From contig QCMQ01000001.1 in NCBI GenBank assembly GCA_003213615.1, positions 1 to 64,000 on the forward strand: a stretch of 64,000 bases of DNA. The letters are read 5' to 3'. The stretch comes from Pelagibacteraceae bacterium AG-422-D23. GTDB lineage: Bacteria > Pseudomonadota > Alphaproteobacteria > Pelagibacterales > Pelagibacteraceae. A program made the translations under genes and the position numbers. Each line of letters opens with the position of its first letter. Position 1 is the first letter of the stretch. This document shows positions 17,208 to 26,668 of the stretch, in pieces. Under the pieces are notes generated by a model that was not told the origin of the DNA, made no database searches, and saw only the letters and a list, made by a program, of their open reading frames with translations.

Positions 17208-18283
17208 CAAGGTTTCTGACCAATTCTTTAATTTATTAACACCTTCTACCACTTTTGGTGCAAACTTATTGATTAAATTTTCATCAATTTTTTTTGTTTC
17301 ATCAATATTATTCATAAACTCTTGTCCATCAAAATCTGTAAAACTTAACCTTGCTAACATTTTATCTGGATTAAATCCAAAATCAGAACCTGGTAATAAA
17401 GCAACTCCAGTATTATTTAATATATCGCTACACATATCTGATGAAGTTTTAAATTTATTATTTAAAAATTCTGGCATTAAATAAAATCCTCCATGTGGTT
17501 CATTAATCAATATCTTGTTTGATTTTAAGTTTGCAAAAACATATTTACCAACTGCACTTAAAATATTTACCGATTTTGTAATATAACTTGAATGATCATT
17601 TTCATAAGTCCTGTGCTAATAATAGTTTTTTCGGGACAATAGCTTGAGATAGATTTAAAATTTTTTGAAAATGTTAACTCTGAATATATTTCATCTGATA
17701 AAATTATAAGATTATATTTTTTAGCAATTTCTGAAATTTCTTCTAGCTTGTTACAAACTTGTCCGGAAGGATTATTTGGTGAATTTAAAAATAATAAATA
17801 ATATTTATCTTTATCTTTTGAAATGATTTTCTCAATTTGTTCTCCAGAAGGAAACCAGTTGTTTTCTCTTTCTGTTTGAAGAATTTGAATTTTATTTCTC
17901 CCCAAAATAGCTTGTGGCGCATATGAAACCCAACTAGGTGCTGGCAATATAATTTCACCATCAAAAATTATATGCAATAAAAACATTAATTCTTTAGATC
18001 CTGGTCCAATTATTACATTATTCGCTTTGTAGTTATAATTTTTCTTTTTAGATGAATATTTTGCTACAGTTTCCCTTAATTTCTCAAGACCCTGCATTGG
18101 CAAGTATTTATTTTGATAAGCATTATTTTTTAATTCTTCAACAACATCTTCAGGTACTTTAAATGGTGATTGCCCAAAACCAAATTTAAAGATTTTTTTT
18201 CCTTGTTGTTCTAGTTGTTTTGAAGTTTCATTAATAGCGAGAGTAGATGATGGCTTTAGGTCTTTGACAAAATTTTTTAACAT
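17205..18283 (-). pseudogene. Class I/II PLP aminotransferase, broken by an internal deletion
   Basis: The N-terminal 226 residues read as a normal aspartate-aminotransferase-fold enzyme (KIFKFGFGQSPFKVP, SPNNPSGQVC, LSDEIYSELTF) up to IISTGL at about 17606. The reading frame then shifts: it runs 12 more codons to a stop at 17567. A second frame resumes exactly at YENDHSSYITKSVNIL (from 17607) and continues to a normal C terminus (NEPHGGFYLMPEF, ending 17205). The segment expected after STGL, SKWCGAGGWRLG with the PLP lysine and about 50 residues, is absent. So this is a deletion with frameshift, not a simple sequencing slip. The short junction repeat CTT suggests loss between small repeats. 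The product cannot be active. Its ATG abuts the acetoacetyl-CoA synthetase stop. Confidence 0.85.
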
Positions 18284-20245
18284 TTAATTGCTCAATTCTT
18301 TTAAATTATTAAATTGTTCAAGAACTTCGGGATTTGCTAAAGCTTCAATATTTTTTATTTCACTTCCTTCTATCTTACTTTTAACTGCAAGTTCAACTAT
18401 TTTGCCACTTTTTGTTCTAGGAATATCTTTTACAACAATAATTTTACTTGGAACATGTCTGGGAGATGCATTTTTTTTTATTTGTAATTTTATTTTGTTA
18501 ATTAATTCTGCTGTTAATGAATAATTTTTGCTCATTACAATAAATAAAACTATTCTAACATCATTATCCCATGATTGTCCTACAACGATAGATTCTTTTA
18601 TTTCTTTAAACTTTTCAACTTCTGAATATATCTCTGCTGTTCCAAGTCGAACACCCCCTGGATTTAAGGTGGTATCTGATCTTCCATGAATTATATACCC
18701 GCCATTATTCTTTATTTCTGCATAATCTCCATGATGCCATATATTTTTAAATCTATTGAAATAAGCATTCTTGAACTTGATATCATTTTTATCATTCCAA
18801 AACTTTAAAGGCATTGATGGAAAAGGATTTTTACAAACAAGTTCTCCTTTAGTATTTTTTAAAGACTTCCCTTTATCACTTAGAACATCTACATCTAAAG
18901 CCAAACCATTGTTTTGTATTTCTCCTGTATTTACTGGCTGATATAAATTTCCTAATACGAAGCATGAAACAATGTCCGTACCACCAGAAATAGATGACAA
19001 GTGCACATTTTTTTTAATGTGCTTATAAACATATTTAAAACTTTCCTCTGAAAGAGGTGAGCCAGTTGAACAAATTGTTCTTAACTTATTTAATTTGAAT
19101 TTATACTTTAATTTTGGTTTAAACTTTCTTAAAGCATCTACATATTTCGCACTTATTCCAAATAAGGTTATTTTTTCTCTTTGTGCTATTTTCAAAAGCA
19201 AATCAGATGATTTAAACATTGGAGATCCTTCAAACAAAACAATAGACGCCTTAGAAGCCAATGAACTAACTAACCAATTCCACATCATCCATCCACAAGT
19301 GGTAAAATAAAAAACGTTATCATTTTCTTTAATATTACAATGTAATTGGTGTTCCTTCATATGCTGGATTAGAACACCGCCAGATCTATGACAAATACAT
19401 TTGGGTTTTCCAGTAGTTCCACTTGAATACAATATTGCTAACTCTGTTTCAAAATCGAATCTTTTAAAATCAATTTTTTCAACATTTTTTTGCATTAATT
19501 TATTCCATTTAAATAAATTAATTTTTTTAAATTTATTTTTATTTTTAATAAATTTTTTTCCAGGATAGTTACTAATTACAACACTTTTAATTGATGGGAT
19601 TAATTTTAAAATCTCTGGAAGTCTTTTTAGAACATCTATTTTTTTTCCATTATAAAAATACTGATCAGTAATAAATAAAACTTTTGGATTAATTTGAGAA
19701 AATCTTTCTATAACACCTTTAGAACCAAAATCAGGACTACAAGAGGACCAAATACCCCCCAAAGAAGTTGTAGCAATGAATGCTTCAACAGTTTCAATAG
19801 TATTGGGCATATAGGCTGCTACTCTGTCCCCTTTTTTTATATTTATTTTTTTTAAAAATTTTAAAATTTTATTAGTATTTAAATTTAATTGTCTCCACGA
19901 TCTTTCTTCTCTAAATCCATTTTCACTAATAAAGGTTACTGCTTTTTCTTTATTATTTTTTGATAATAAATTTTCACCAAAATTAAGTTTGCTACCTGGT
20001 AAAAATAAATTTTTATAAAAAGTTTTTGATTTTCTAAATTTTTTTTTACCTTTAGTTCCTTTAATTTTGCTAAAATCCCAAAATCTACTCCAAAACTCAG
20101 GTGAATTTTTAATACTCCAATTTAATAAATTTTTGTAATTTCTTTTAAATTTTATGTTTAATTTTTTTGAAATATAATTTTCAAAAGCAAATAAATTTGA
20201 ATTTCTTTTTAAAACTAGAGAAGGTTGCCAAAGTTTTTTAATCAT
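18284..20245 (-). CDS. Acetoacetyl-CoA synthetase
   Basis: 653 aa, ANL superfamily. Activates acetoacetate (or a similar short acid) to its CoA ester through an acyl-adenylate. The ATP motif YSSGTTGKPKCICH lies near residue 270, GGVRLGTAEIYSEV in the C-terminal hinge, and the catalytic lysine region PRTKSGKIVELAVK near the end. N-terminal features (LWQPS, FWSRFWDFSKI) and the length match acetoacetate-CoA ligases rather than acetyl-CoA synthetases. The gene is directly followed by the broken aminotransferase gene with no spacing, so the two were one operon. Gene symbol acsA/aacS is used for relatives. Confidence 0.9.
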   Translation of the reverse strand: MIKKLWQPSLVLKRNSNLFAFENYISKKLNIKFKRNYKNLLNWSIKNSPEFWSRFWDFSKIKGTKGKKKFRKSKTFYKNLFLPGSKLNFGENLLSKNNKEKAVTFISENGFREERSWRQLNLNTNKILKFLKKINIKKGDRVAAYMPNTIETVEAFIATTSLGGIWSSCSPDFGSKGVIERFSQINPKVLFITDQYFYNGKKIDVLKRLPEILKLIPSIKSVVISNYPGKKFIKNKNKFKKINLFKWNKLMQKNVEKIDFKRFDFETELAILYSSGTTGKPKCICHRSGGVLIQHMKEHQLHCNIKENDNVFYFTTCGWMMWNWLVSSLASKASIVLFEGSPMFKSSDLLLKIAQREKITLFGISAKYVDALRKFKPKLKYKFKLNKLRTICSTGSPLSEESFKYVYKHIKKNVHLSSISGGTDIVSCFVLGNLYQPVNTGEIQNNGLALDVDVLSDKGKSLKNTKGELVCKNPFPSMPLKFWNDKNDIKFKNAYFNRFKNIWHHGDYAEIKNNGGYIIHGRSDTTLNPGGVRLGTAEIYSEVEKFKEIKESIVVGQSWDNDVRIVLFIVMSKNYSLTAELINKIKLQIKKNASPRHVPSKIIVVKDIPRTKSGKIVELAVKSKIEGSEIKNIEALANPEVLEQFNNLKELSN

Positions 20246-20418
20246 TTTATTAAATTAAATTACTGTTATAAAATTAATCTTATTTATGATAATCTCACTA
20301 ACATTTAAAAGAAAATGAGAACTTTTTACCCTCCGATTCGGTCATGTTTTAGTCTATTTTTGTTCTTTAGCAGTAACAATATCTGGTAGGTTAAAAAAAA
20401 GAAGCACAAAAGATAGAA

Positions 20419-22899
20419 ATGACTAAAAAAAAAATTACAGCTGTTCTCGGTCCTACCAATACAGGCAAAACCCATCTTGCTATTGAAACCATGCTTTCTT
20501 TTGAAAGTGGAATGATTGGATTTCCACTTAGATTACTTGCAAGAGAAGTATATGACAAAATAATAAAGAAAATTAGTTTAGATAAAGTTGCACTTATTAC
20601 TGGAGAAGAAAAAATAATTCCACCGAATGCTAAATATTTTTTATGTACGGTGGAGTCTATGCCAATTGACAAACATCTAGAGTTTGTCGGTGTGGATGAA
20701 ATTCAAATGTGCTCTGATCATGAAAGAGGCCATATTTTTACCGATAGACTTTTAAACATGAGAGGAGAAAAACTTACAATGCTAATGGGTTCAAATAGCA
20801 TTAGAAATATTATTTCAAAATTAGATGGAGATATTGAGTTTATGAATAGAGAAAGACTATCTAAACTTTCCTACGCCGGTCACAAAAAAATATCAAGAAT
20901 TGACAGAAAAACAGCTATCATTGCATTTTCAGCAGAAGAGGTTTATGCAATTGCTGAGTTAATAAGAAGACAAAAAGGTGGTGCTGCTATTGTAATGGGA
21001 TCACTAAGTCCAAAAACAAGAAATGCTCAAGTTGAATTATATCAATCTGGTGATGTTGATTTTTTAGTTGCAACAGATGCAATTGGAATGGGAATAAATA
21101 TGGATTTAGATTTTGTTTATTTTTCAAATATTAAGAAATTTGATGGAAAAAAATTAAGAAGATTAAATCTATCCGAAATAGGTCAAATAGCAGGTAGAGC
21201 TGGTCGATACCTTAACGATGGAAGTTTCGGTATTACTGGTGATTGTAAAGAAATATCTCCAGAAGAGGTAGAATTATTAGAAAATCATAAATTTGAGGAA
21301 ATTAGAACTTTGTTTTGGAGAAATTCAAATCTTAATTTCAATAACCCAATTAGTTTAATTAAAAGTTTAGAGGAAAAACCTCAGGTGGAATGGCTAAGAA
21401 AAGTTCATGAATGTGAAGACGAAAAAGCGCTAAAATATTTTTTAAAAGATCAAAGAATTTTAAATATAGGATTTGATAAAAAAACTTTAATGCTTTTATG
21501 GGAATGTTGTCAAATACCTGATTTTGTTAAAAAAACTTATGGAAATCATTTTGAGGTTATTGGAAATGTATTTAAATTTTTAACTAGCAAAAGAGGACTA
21601 ATTTCAGAAGATTATATGAGATTACAGCTCATGAAACTAGATAAATTAGATGGAAATGTGGATTCTTTATCAAATAGAATTGCAAATGTTAGAACTTGGT
21701 CATATGTTTCGAATAAAAATAATTGGGTAGAAAATCAAAGTTATTGGATAGAAAAAACTAAACACTTAGAAGATAGACTTTCAGATAGATTACATGAAGA
21801 GCTTACTAAAACTTTTATTGACAAAAGAGCAAGCATGCTCGCTAGAGGTTTAAAACAAGATATGGAATTTAAAACTGAAATTTTACAAAACAATGATGTT
21901 AAAATTGACGATCAATTTATTGGAAAGATAAAAGGACTAAAATTAGAACTATATCTAAAAAAAGGTGCTTTGGAAACTGATATTAAATCTTTAAAAAAAG
22001 CTGCTAGGCAAACTATTGGTCCGGAATTAGAAAAACGTGTTCAATCAATAATTGACACAGGATTAATAAATTTTAATGAAGATTTTAAAATTTACTGGAA
22101 TGATTTTCCAATTGCTAAATTAACAACAGGTAGTGACTATTTAAATCCTAATTTTGATTTAATCGTTGATGATATTATTGAACAAAGCACTAAACAAAAA
22201 TTAAACGGTTACATTAACAAATGGATACATACAAAAATAAATAACGTTCTTAAAAGTTTAATTGATTTAAAAAATATAAAAGAAAATAATTCTTCAATTA
22301 AAGCACTGGCATACCAACTATATGAAAATAATGGGGTTTTAAAACGAGACCAGGTTTCTGAATACTTAAAAAACCTAGAACAAAATGAGAGAAAAATTCT
22401 TAGAGACCTAGGGGTAAAGTTCGGGAGATACCATGTTTTCCTTTATCAATTAATTAAGCCAGAAGCAGTATCTTTACGAACATTATTATGGAAAAATTTT
22501 TATCAAAAATTTCATCATTTAAAACCACCTACGTTCGGTTTGAATTTTTTAGACGATCAAGAAATAAAAAATAAAAACTTTATGCTTTTGTGTGGATTTG
22601 AAAAATTTGATAATTTTTTTGTAAGAATTGATATTTTGGAAAGATTATTTTTATTAATAATAAATTCTAGTTCAAAAGAAAATTCTGAAATAAAATTAAT
22701 TCCAGAAATGTTAAATCTTTTAGGATGTAGTAAGGATAACTTCAAAAAATTACTTAAAAAAATGAACTATAAAATATTTGAGAAAGAAAATGAAATATTT
22801 TTTAAATATAGTCCTACTAAGAAATTTAAAAAAATTAATACAAATAAGATCTCAAATGAAAATCCATTTAAAATATTAAAGAATTTAAATTTAAATTAA
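20419..22899 (+). CDS. Suv3-type superfamily 2 RNA/DNA helicase
   Basis: 826 aa. Walker A GPTNTGKT is at residues 11-18, the DEIQ box at 93-96, motif V DAIGMGINMDLDFV near 226 and motif VI QIAGRAGR near 258. These match the mitochondrial Suv3 helicase family, which in alphaproteobacteria sits upstream of fdxA and carD. The C-terminal ~450 residues are Lys-rich and divergent but include LIKPEAVSLRTLLWK, typical of the family. Likely role in RNA unwinding/turnover; direct evidence in bacteria is thin. First gene of a helicase-TerB-fdxA-carD run; the next ATG follows after 1 nt. Confidence 0.9.
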   Translation: MTKKKITAVLGPTNTGKTHLAIETMLSFESGMIGFPLRLLAREVYDKIIKKISLDKVALITGEEKIIPPNAKYFLCTVESMPIDKHLEFVGVDEIQMCSDHERGHIFTDRLLNMRGEKLTMLMGSNSIRNIISKLDGDIEFMNRERLSKLSYAGHKKISRIDRKTAIIAFSAEEVYAIAELIRRQKGGAAIVMGSLSPKTRNAQVELYQSGDVDFLVATDAIGMGINMDLDFVYFSNIKKFDGKKLRRLNLSEIGQIAGRAGRYLNDGSFGITGDCKEISPEEVELLENHKFEEIRTLFWRNSNLNFNNPISLIKSLEEKPQVEWLRKVHECEDEKALKYFLKDQRILNIGFDKKTLMLLWECCQIPDFVKKTYGNHFEVIGNVFKFLTSKRGLISEDYMRLQLMKLDKLDGNVDSLSNRIANVRTWSYVSNKNNWVENQSYWIEKTKHLEDRLSDRLHEELTKTFIDKRASMLARGLKQDMEFKTEILQNNDVKIDDQFIGKIKGLKLELYLKKGALETDIKSLKKAARQTIGPELEKRVQSIIDTGLINFNEDFKIYWNDFPIAKLTTGSDYLNPNFDLIVDDIIEQSTKQKLNGYINKWIHTKINNVLKSLIDLKNIKENNSSIKALAYQLYENNGVLKRDQVSEYLKNLEQNERKILRDLGVKFGRYHVFLYQLIKPEAVSLRTLLWKNFYQKFHHLKPPTFGLNFLDDQEIKNKNFMLLCGFEKFDNFFVRIDILERLFLLIINSSSKENSEIKLIPEMLNLLGCSKDNFKKLLKKMNYKIFEKENEIFFKYSPTKKFKKINTNKISNENPFKILKNLNLN

Positions 22900-22900
22900 A

Positions 22901-23311
22901 ATGTTTTTTAAAAAAGAAGAAAAAAAAAATAATAATTTTCTTACAAAAGTTTGCGCTTTATTAATACATGCTGCTAAAATAGATGAGAATTATACAGATA
23001 AAGAGGAAGAAATTATTAAAAAAACACTTAATGAGCTAGGTATAAAAAATGAAAACATTTCTAAAACAATTAAAGAAGCAAAAATAATTGAAGAAAGCTC
23101 AAATCAAATTTTAGATTTTACTAGAGAAGTAAAGGGGTTGCCCGAGCAAGATAAAATTAAAATTATTGAGGCTTTATGGTCTATAATCTATTCAAACAAA
23201 GATGCTGATATATATGAAACTAATTTAATGAGACGACTTGCGGGTTTACTTTACATTGACAATAAAACAATGGGCGATATTAAAGAAAAGATTAAAAAAA
23301 ATTTAGAATGA
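22901..23311 (+). CDS. TerB-like protein
   Basis: 136 aa, all-helical. Residues 15-60 ([20 protein letters not shown]) and 90-125 ([20 protein letters not shown]) show the paired acidic D.N/D..E motifs of the tellurite-resistance TerB fold, with [19 protein letters not shown] near the end. In many bacteria stand-alone TerB proteins have no proven tellurite role. It lies 1 nt after the helicase gene and overlaps fdxA by four bases (ATGA). Many alphaproteobacteria have a small S4 RNA-binding protein in this position, so the gene may replace or simply accompany it. Confidence 0.78.
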   Translation: MFFKKEEKKNNNFLTKVCALLIHAAKIDENYTDKEEEIIKKTLNELGIKNENISKTIKEAKIIEESSNQILDFTREVKGLPEQDKIKIIEALWSIIYSNKDADIYETNLMRRLAGLLYIDNKTMGDIKEKIKKNLE

Positions 23312-23634
23312 CATATATCGTTAACGACAATTGTATTAAGTGCAAATTAACAGACTGTGTTGATGTCTGCCCAGTTGATTGCTTTTATGAAGGTAAAAAT
23401 ATGCTTGTAATTAAACCCGATGAGTGTATAGATTGTGGCGTTTGCGAGCCAGAATGCCCTGTCGATGCCATAAAAGCAGACACTGAACCTGGAAGTGAAA
23501 AATGGCTAGAGATCAATAAAAAGTATTCTGAAATCTGGCCCAATATAAGTGAAAAAAAAGATCCACCAGTGGATCATGAGAAATTTAAAAATGAGAAAAA
23601 TAAGTACGAAAAATATTTTAAAGAAAATCTTTAA
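23308..23634 (+). CDS. fdxA: Ferredoxin, FdxA type (seven-iron)
   Basis: 108 aa soluble electron carrier. Cysteines at 9, 12, 17, 21 and 25 and at 40, 43, 46 and 50 ([12 protein letters not shown]) form a 3Fe-4S plus 4Fe-4S pair, the FdxA pattern. The acidic C-terminal extension ([21 protein letters not shown]) is typical. Its start overlaps the TerB stop and its last ~44 nt overlap carD. The helicase/fdxA/carD order is conserved in alphaproteobacteria. The electron partner is unknown. Confidence 0.94.
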   Translation: MTYIVNDNCIKCKLTDCVDVCPVDCFYEGKNMLVIKPDECIDCGVCEPECPVDAIKADTEPGSEKWLEINKKYSEIWPNISEKKDPPVDHEKFKNEKNKYEKYFKENL

Positions 23635-24478
23635 AGGCAAAACAGATAAAAAAGTGAAAAAAAAAGTTTTTAAAAAGAAGGTTGTAAAAGCTAAAAAAGC
23701 TAAAAAAGCTAAAAAAATAATTTCAAAAAAAATCAAAAAAGTTGTTAAAAAAGTTTCACCTAAAATAACTAAAACAAAAAAAACTGTTAAAGTTGCAGAA
23801 ACAACTGTAGAACCAAAAGTAGATAATTTAAGAATTTCAAAAACAAATGAAGTTAAACCTGAAATAAAAAAAGTTAAAAAACAAGAAACTGAAAAAAGAG
23901 AGTACAAAATTAAAGATCATGTTGTTTATCCAAAACATGGCGTAGGGCAAATTACTGAATTTAAAAAAATCAACATTGGTGGAATTGATGTTGAAACGTA
24001 TGTTATTAAATTTGAAAAAGATAAAGCTAATGGAATGGTCCCTGTAAACAAGCAATCTCACTTAAGACCTTTGGCAACTATTAATCAAGTTAATAAGTGC
24101 ATTTCAATATTAAAAAGTAAACCAAAAATTAAAAGATCAATGTGGAGTCGAAGAGCGCAAGAATATGAAGCTAAAATATCTTCTGGAAAAATATATGAAT
24201 TAGCTGAGGTTGTAAGAGATTTAAACAAGGGTGATGATCTAATGGTTGATCAATCGTATAGTGAAAGACAATTATTTGAAAAAGCTTATGAAAGAATTCT
24301 GTCTGAATTTCAGATTGTTTTGAACGTATCATTAGATGATACTCAAAAAAAATTGGATAAAGCACTGAAAAGAAATTTAGGTGGACAACCCCAACCAGTG
24401 ACAACTGCAAAAGCTCAAACTAGTGAACTACCTGTAGACGAACCAATTTCTGATAACGAAGAACAAATTGATGAGTAA
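23591..24478 (+). CDS. carD: CarD-family transcription factor with Lys-rich N-terminal tail
   Basis: Binds the RNA polymerase beta subunit and stabilises open promoter complexes. The CarD/RID domain starts near [20 protein letters not shown] (about 100 residues in), followed by the helical C-terminal domain ([44 protein letters not shown]). The start chosen, ATG 23591, gives 295 aa; longer forms from 23549 or 23576 are possible but overlap fdxA more. The first ~100 residues are Lys/Ala/Val-rich ([10 protein letters not shown]) like a histone H1 tail and are encoded partly by three GCTAAAAAA repeats. Terminator at 24479-24520. Confidence 0.9.
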   Translation: MRKISTKNILKKIFKGKTDKKVKKKVFKKKVVKAKKAKKAKKIISKKIKKVVKKVSPKITKTKKTVKVAETTVEPKVDNLRISKTNEVKPEIKKVKKQETEKREYKIKDHVVYPKHGVGQITEFKKINIGGIDVETYVIKFEKDKANGMVPVNKQSHLRPLATINQVNKCISILKSKPKIKRSMWSRRAQEYEAKISSGKIYELAEVVRDLNKGDDLMVDQSYSERQLFEKAYERILSEFQIVLNVSLDDTQKKLDKALKRNLGGQPQPVTTAKAQTSELPVDEPISDNEEQIDE

Positions 24479-24520
24479 AAAAAACGCCTCTCACACAAAC
24501 TGTAATGAGAAGCGTTTTTT
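24479..24520. terminator. Bidirectional terminator between carD and the 30-aa peptide gene
   Basis: Arms ACGCCTCTCA and TGAGAAGCGT pair with one mismatch around a 12-nt loop; A runs precede and T runs follow (TTTTTT 24515-24520), so the hairpin works on both strands. It begins right after the carD stop (24478) and 18 nt after the stop of the convergent small gene (24539). Confidence 0.8.
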
Positions 24521-24538
24521 GTAAAGAATACTAAGTTA

Positions 24539-24631
24539 CTATTTTCTTCTTCTTTTTTTTGCTTTTTTCTTAGCTTTTTTCTTAGCTTTTTTCTTAGTTT
24601 TCTTTGCCGCTTTTTTTCTTTTCTTAGGCAT
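24539..24631 (-). CDS. 30-aa Lys/Arg/Ala-only basic peptide (histone-tail-like)
   Basis: ATG 24631 to TAG 24539 encodes 30 residues of which 22 are Lys or Arg, beginning MPKKRKKAAKKTKKK and continuing with AKKK repeats to a KKRRRK end. No hydrophobic residues except Met, Pro and Ala. A good ribosome binding site (GGGAG, about 9 nt before ATG) and a terminator after the stop support expression. The core is three 12-bp GCTAAGAAAAAA repeats. By composition it should bind nucleic acid (nucleoid or ribosome), resembling eukaryotic H1 tails and the N-terminal tail of the neighbouring CarD. No family assignment. Confidence 0.7.
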   Translation of the reverse strand: MPKKRKKAAKKTKKKAKKKAKKKAKKRRRK

Positions 24632-24830
24632 CTTTAGCTCCCTTTTTTAGTTAAACGAATCAAATTGATTCGCTGTTACCATATTTTTATTTTTTTCTAT
24701 AAGTTATGTCAATTCTTTAATTAAAAGTTAAATTTTATAAAAATTATTTTTAACTTTTTATTTTTATAAAACTTTTTTTATTAATTTAGTTAATGTTTAT
24801 GCGGTTAATAAACAATTTTAATTAAATAGT

Positions 24831-26561
24831 TTAATAAAGATTTTCTAGCTGATTTTTATATTTTTCTGTAACTTTTTTTCTTTTTACTTTCATTGTTGGA
24901 GTCATTAAACCATTTTCAATAGAAAAATTTTCATCTATTAATTGAATTTTTTTTATCTTTTCTAGTAAAGTTAATTTTTTATTTATTTTTTCAATTACTA
25001 TATTTATTTTTTCTTTTTCATTTAAAAAATCTTTATTAGGAACAATTAAAGCAACTAAGTAATTTTTTTTATCACCATAAACCATGCATTGATCTATCTC
25101 TGGTTCATTCGTAATCATATTTTCAATTTTAGCAGGTGAAATGTTATCTCCGCCAGCACTTACTATGATATCTTTTTTTCTATCAGTAATTTTTAAATAA
25201 CCATCATTTGGATCTATCTCTCCAATATCACCTGTATGTAGCCATCCATTTATAATTACTTTTTCAGTTTCTTCTTTTTTGTTCCAATATCCTAGCATTA
25301 CATTTTCGCCTTTAACTAAAATTTCTCCATCTTCAGCAATTTTAACTTCATTTCCTTTAAATGGAGGTCCTACAGTTTCCACTTTAATTTTATGTATTGG
25401 ATTGCAACTTACTACTGGTGATGTTTCTGTTAAACCATAACCCTGAAGAGTAGGCAGCCCCACAGAATTCAAAAATTCTCCTATTTCTTTGTCTAGAGCC
25501 CCACCACCTGAAACGAAAGCTTTCAAATTTCCACCGAACTGTTTTTTTATTTTTTTTCTAACTAATTTATCAACTATAAAATTGAGTAATTTTTCTGAAA
25601 ATGTCATTTTTTGATTTAATAGTTTTTTCCTTCCCAAACGAAGAGTTGCTTCAATTAATTTTGCTTTAAAGCCTGTTTGTTTTTTTAAATTCATGTTTAT
25701 TTTGTTGTAGAGGTTTTGGTAGAATCTGGGAACTGCTGTCATAATTGTGGGTTTTGCCTCAGATATATTTTCTAAAAGTTTTTCTATTTTCTCTGCATAG
25801 AATACTTTTGCTCCTACTGCTATCTGCGCAAATTGAACACAATGCTCATAAGAGTGTGAAAGAGGAAGCCAAGTTAAAAATACTGGTCTTGAGTTAAATA
25901 ATGGTTTCATAATTTCGCATGCTCCTACGAGATTATTTAAAATTCCACCATGACTTAAAATTACTCCTTTAGGATTACCTCCTGTCCCTGATGTATAAAT
26001 AATGCATGCAGGAGAATTTCTTTTTAATTTATTATTTTCAATTTTATCTTCTGCTAATAAATTATTATTTAGAATTGAATTAAAATCTAAATATTTTTCT
26101 TTGTTAATTATATTTAAACTATTTGTTACCTCGGCTTTTTCATCCAAAGTAATGACTTTTTTGATAAAATCTTTTTCATTAATTGAATTATTTAATTTTT
26201 TTAACATTTCATTGTTTGAAACAACAACTAAGCTAGGCTCACAATCTTCTATCAAGTACTTATAATCATCTTCAGTATAAGTTGTGTATGCTGGAACTGT
26301 AATTCCACCAGCTACCATAATAGCTAAATCAGAAACAAACCACTCCGGTCTATTCTCTGAAACTAAAAGACATCTATCATCTTCATTTATATTTTCTTTA
26401 ATTACTTTTGATAATTTTAAAATATTCTTTTCAGTTTGTTCCCATGTGTATATTTTTTTATTACTTGGGTTTAACCATTCTAAAAAAATATCTTTTTTAT
26501 TTTGTTTATTTGCTTGATTAACAAATAATTCGATCAAATTATTTAAATTATTTAAATTCAT
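24831..26561 (-). CDS. AMP-dependent long-chain acyl-CoA synthetase (FadD/FAA-like)
   Basis: 576 aa ANL-superfamily enzyme. The ATP/AMP motif IIYTSGTGGNPKGVILSH lies near residue 190. GYGLTETSPVVSCNP near 365, GWLHTGDIGEIDPNDGYLKITDRKKDIIVSAGGDNISP and the C-terminal lid follow. Long-chain fatty acids are the most likely substrate by similarity to FAA1/FadD15-type enzymes. The ATG is only 7 nt after the CCA end of tRNA-Leu on the same strand and has no Shine-Dalgarno, so it is probably co-transcribed with the tRNA and freed by tRNA 3' processing. Confidence 0.9.
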   Translation of the reverse strand: MNLNNLNNLIELFVNQANKQNKKDIFLEWLNPSNKKIYTWEQTEKNILKLSKVIKENINEDDRCLLVSENRPEWFVSDLAIMVAGGITVPAYTTYTEDDYKYLIEDCEPSLVVVSNNEMLKKLNNSINEKDFIKKVITLDEKAEVTNSLNIINKEKYLDFNSILNNNLLAEDKIENNKLKRNSPACIIYTSGTGGNPKGVILSHGGILNNLVGACEIMKPLFNSRPVFLTWLPLSHSYEHCVQFAQIAVGAKVFYAEKIEKLLENISEAKPTIMTAVPRFYQNLYNKINMNLKKQTGFKAKLIEATLRLGRKKLLNQKMTFSEKLLNFIVDKLVRKKIKKQFGGNLKAFVSGGGALDKEIGEFLNSVGLPTLQGYGLTETSPVVSCNPIHKIKVETVGPPFKGNEVKIAEDGEILVKGENVMLGYWNKKEETEKVIINGWLHTGDIGEIDPNDGYLKITDRKKDIIVSAGGDNISPAKIENMITNEPEIDQCMVYGDKKNYLVALIVPNKDFLNEKEKINIVIEKINKKLTLLEKIKKIQLIDENFSIENGLMTPTMKVKRKKVTEKYKNQLENLY

Positions 26562-26568
26562 AGTTACT

Positions 26569-26653
26569 TGGTGGGCGAAGAGAGAATCGAACTCTCACTT
26601 CTTGCGAAACACGATTTTGAGTCGTGCGCGTCTACCAGTTCCGCCATTCGCCC
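26569..26653 (-). tRNA. tRNA-Leu (anticodon CAA)
   Basis: An 85-nt class II tRNA with a long variable arm. Acceptor GGGCGAA (from 26653) pairs with TTCGCCC, discriminator A, encoded CCA at 26571-26569. The anticodon stem CACGA/TCGTG holds loop CTCAAAA with anticodon CAA, which reads UUG. The T loop is GTTCGATTC. A TATAAT -10 box lies 15 nt upstream. Confidence 0.95.
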
Positions 26654-26668
26654 TAGGTATTCAATTAA

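Noticed and set aside
20314..20388. 24-codon + strand ORF before the helicase gene
   Set aside because: No ribosome binding site or recognisable features; likely chance.
23506..23907. 133-codon Phe/Leu-rich open frame on the - strand
   Set aside because: It is the antisense of the Lys-rich CarD tail; poly-Lys codons read as poly-Phe on the other strand, mimicking a membrane protein.
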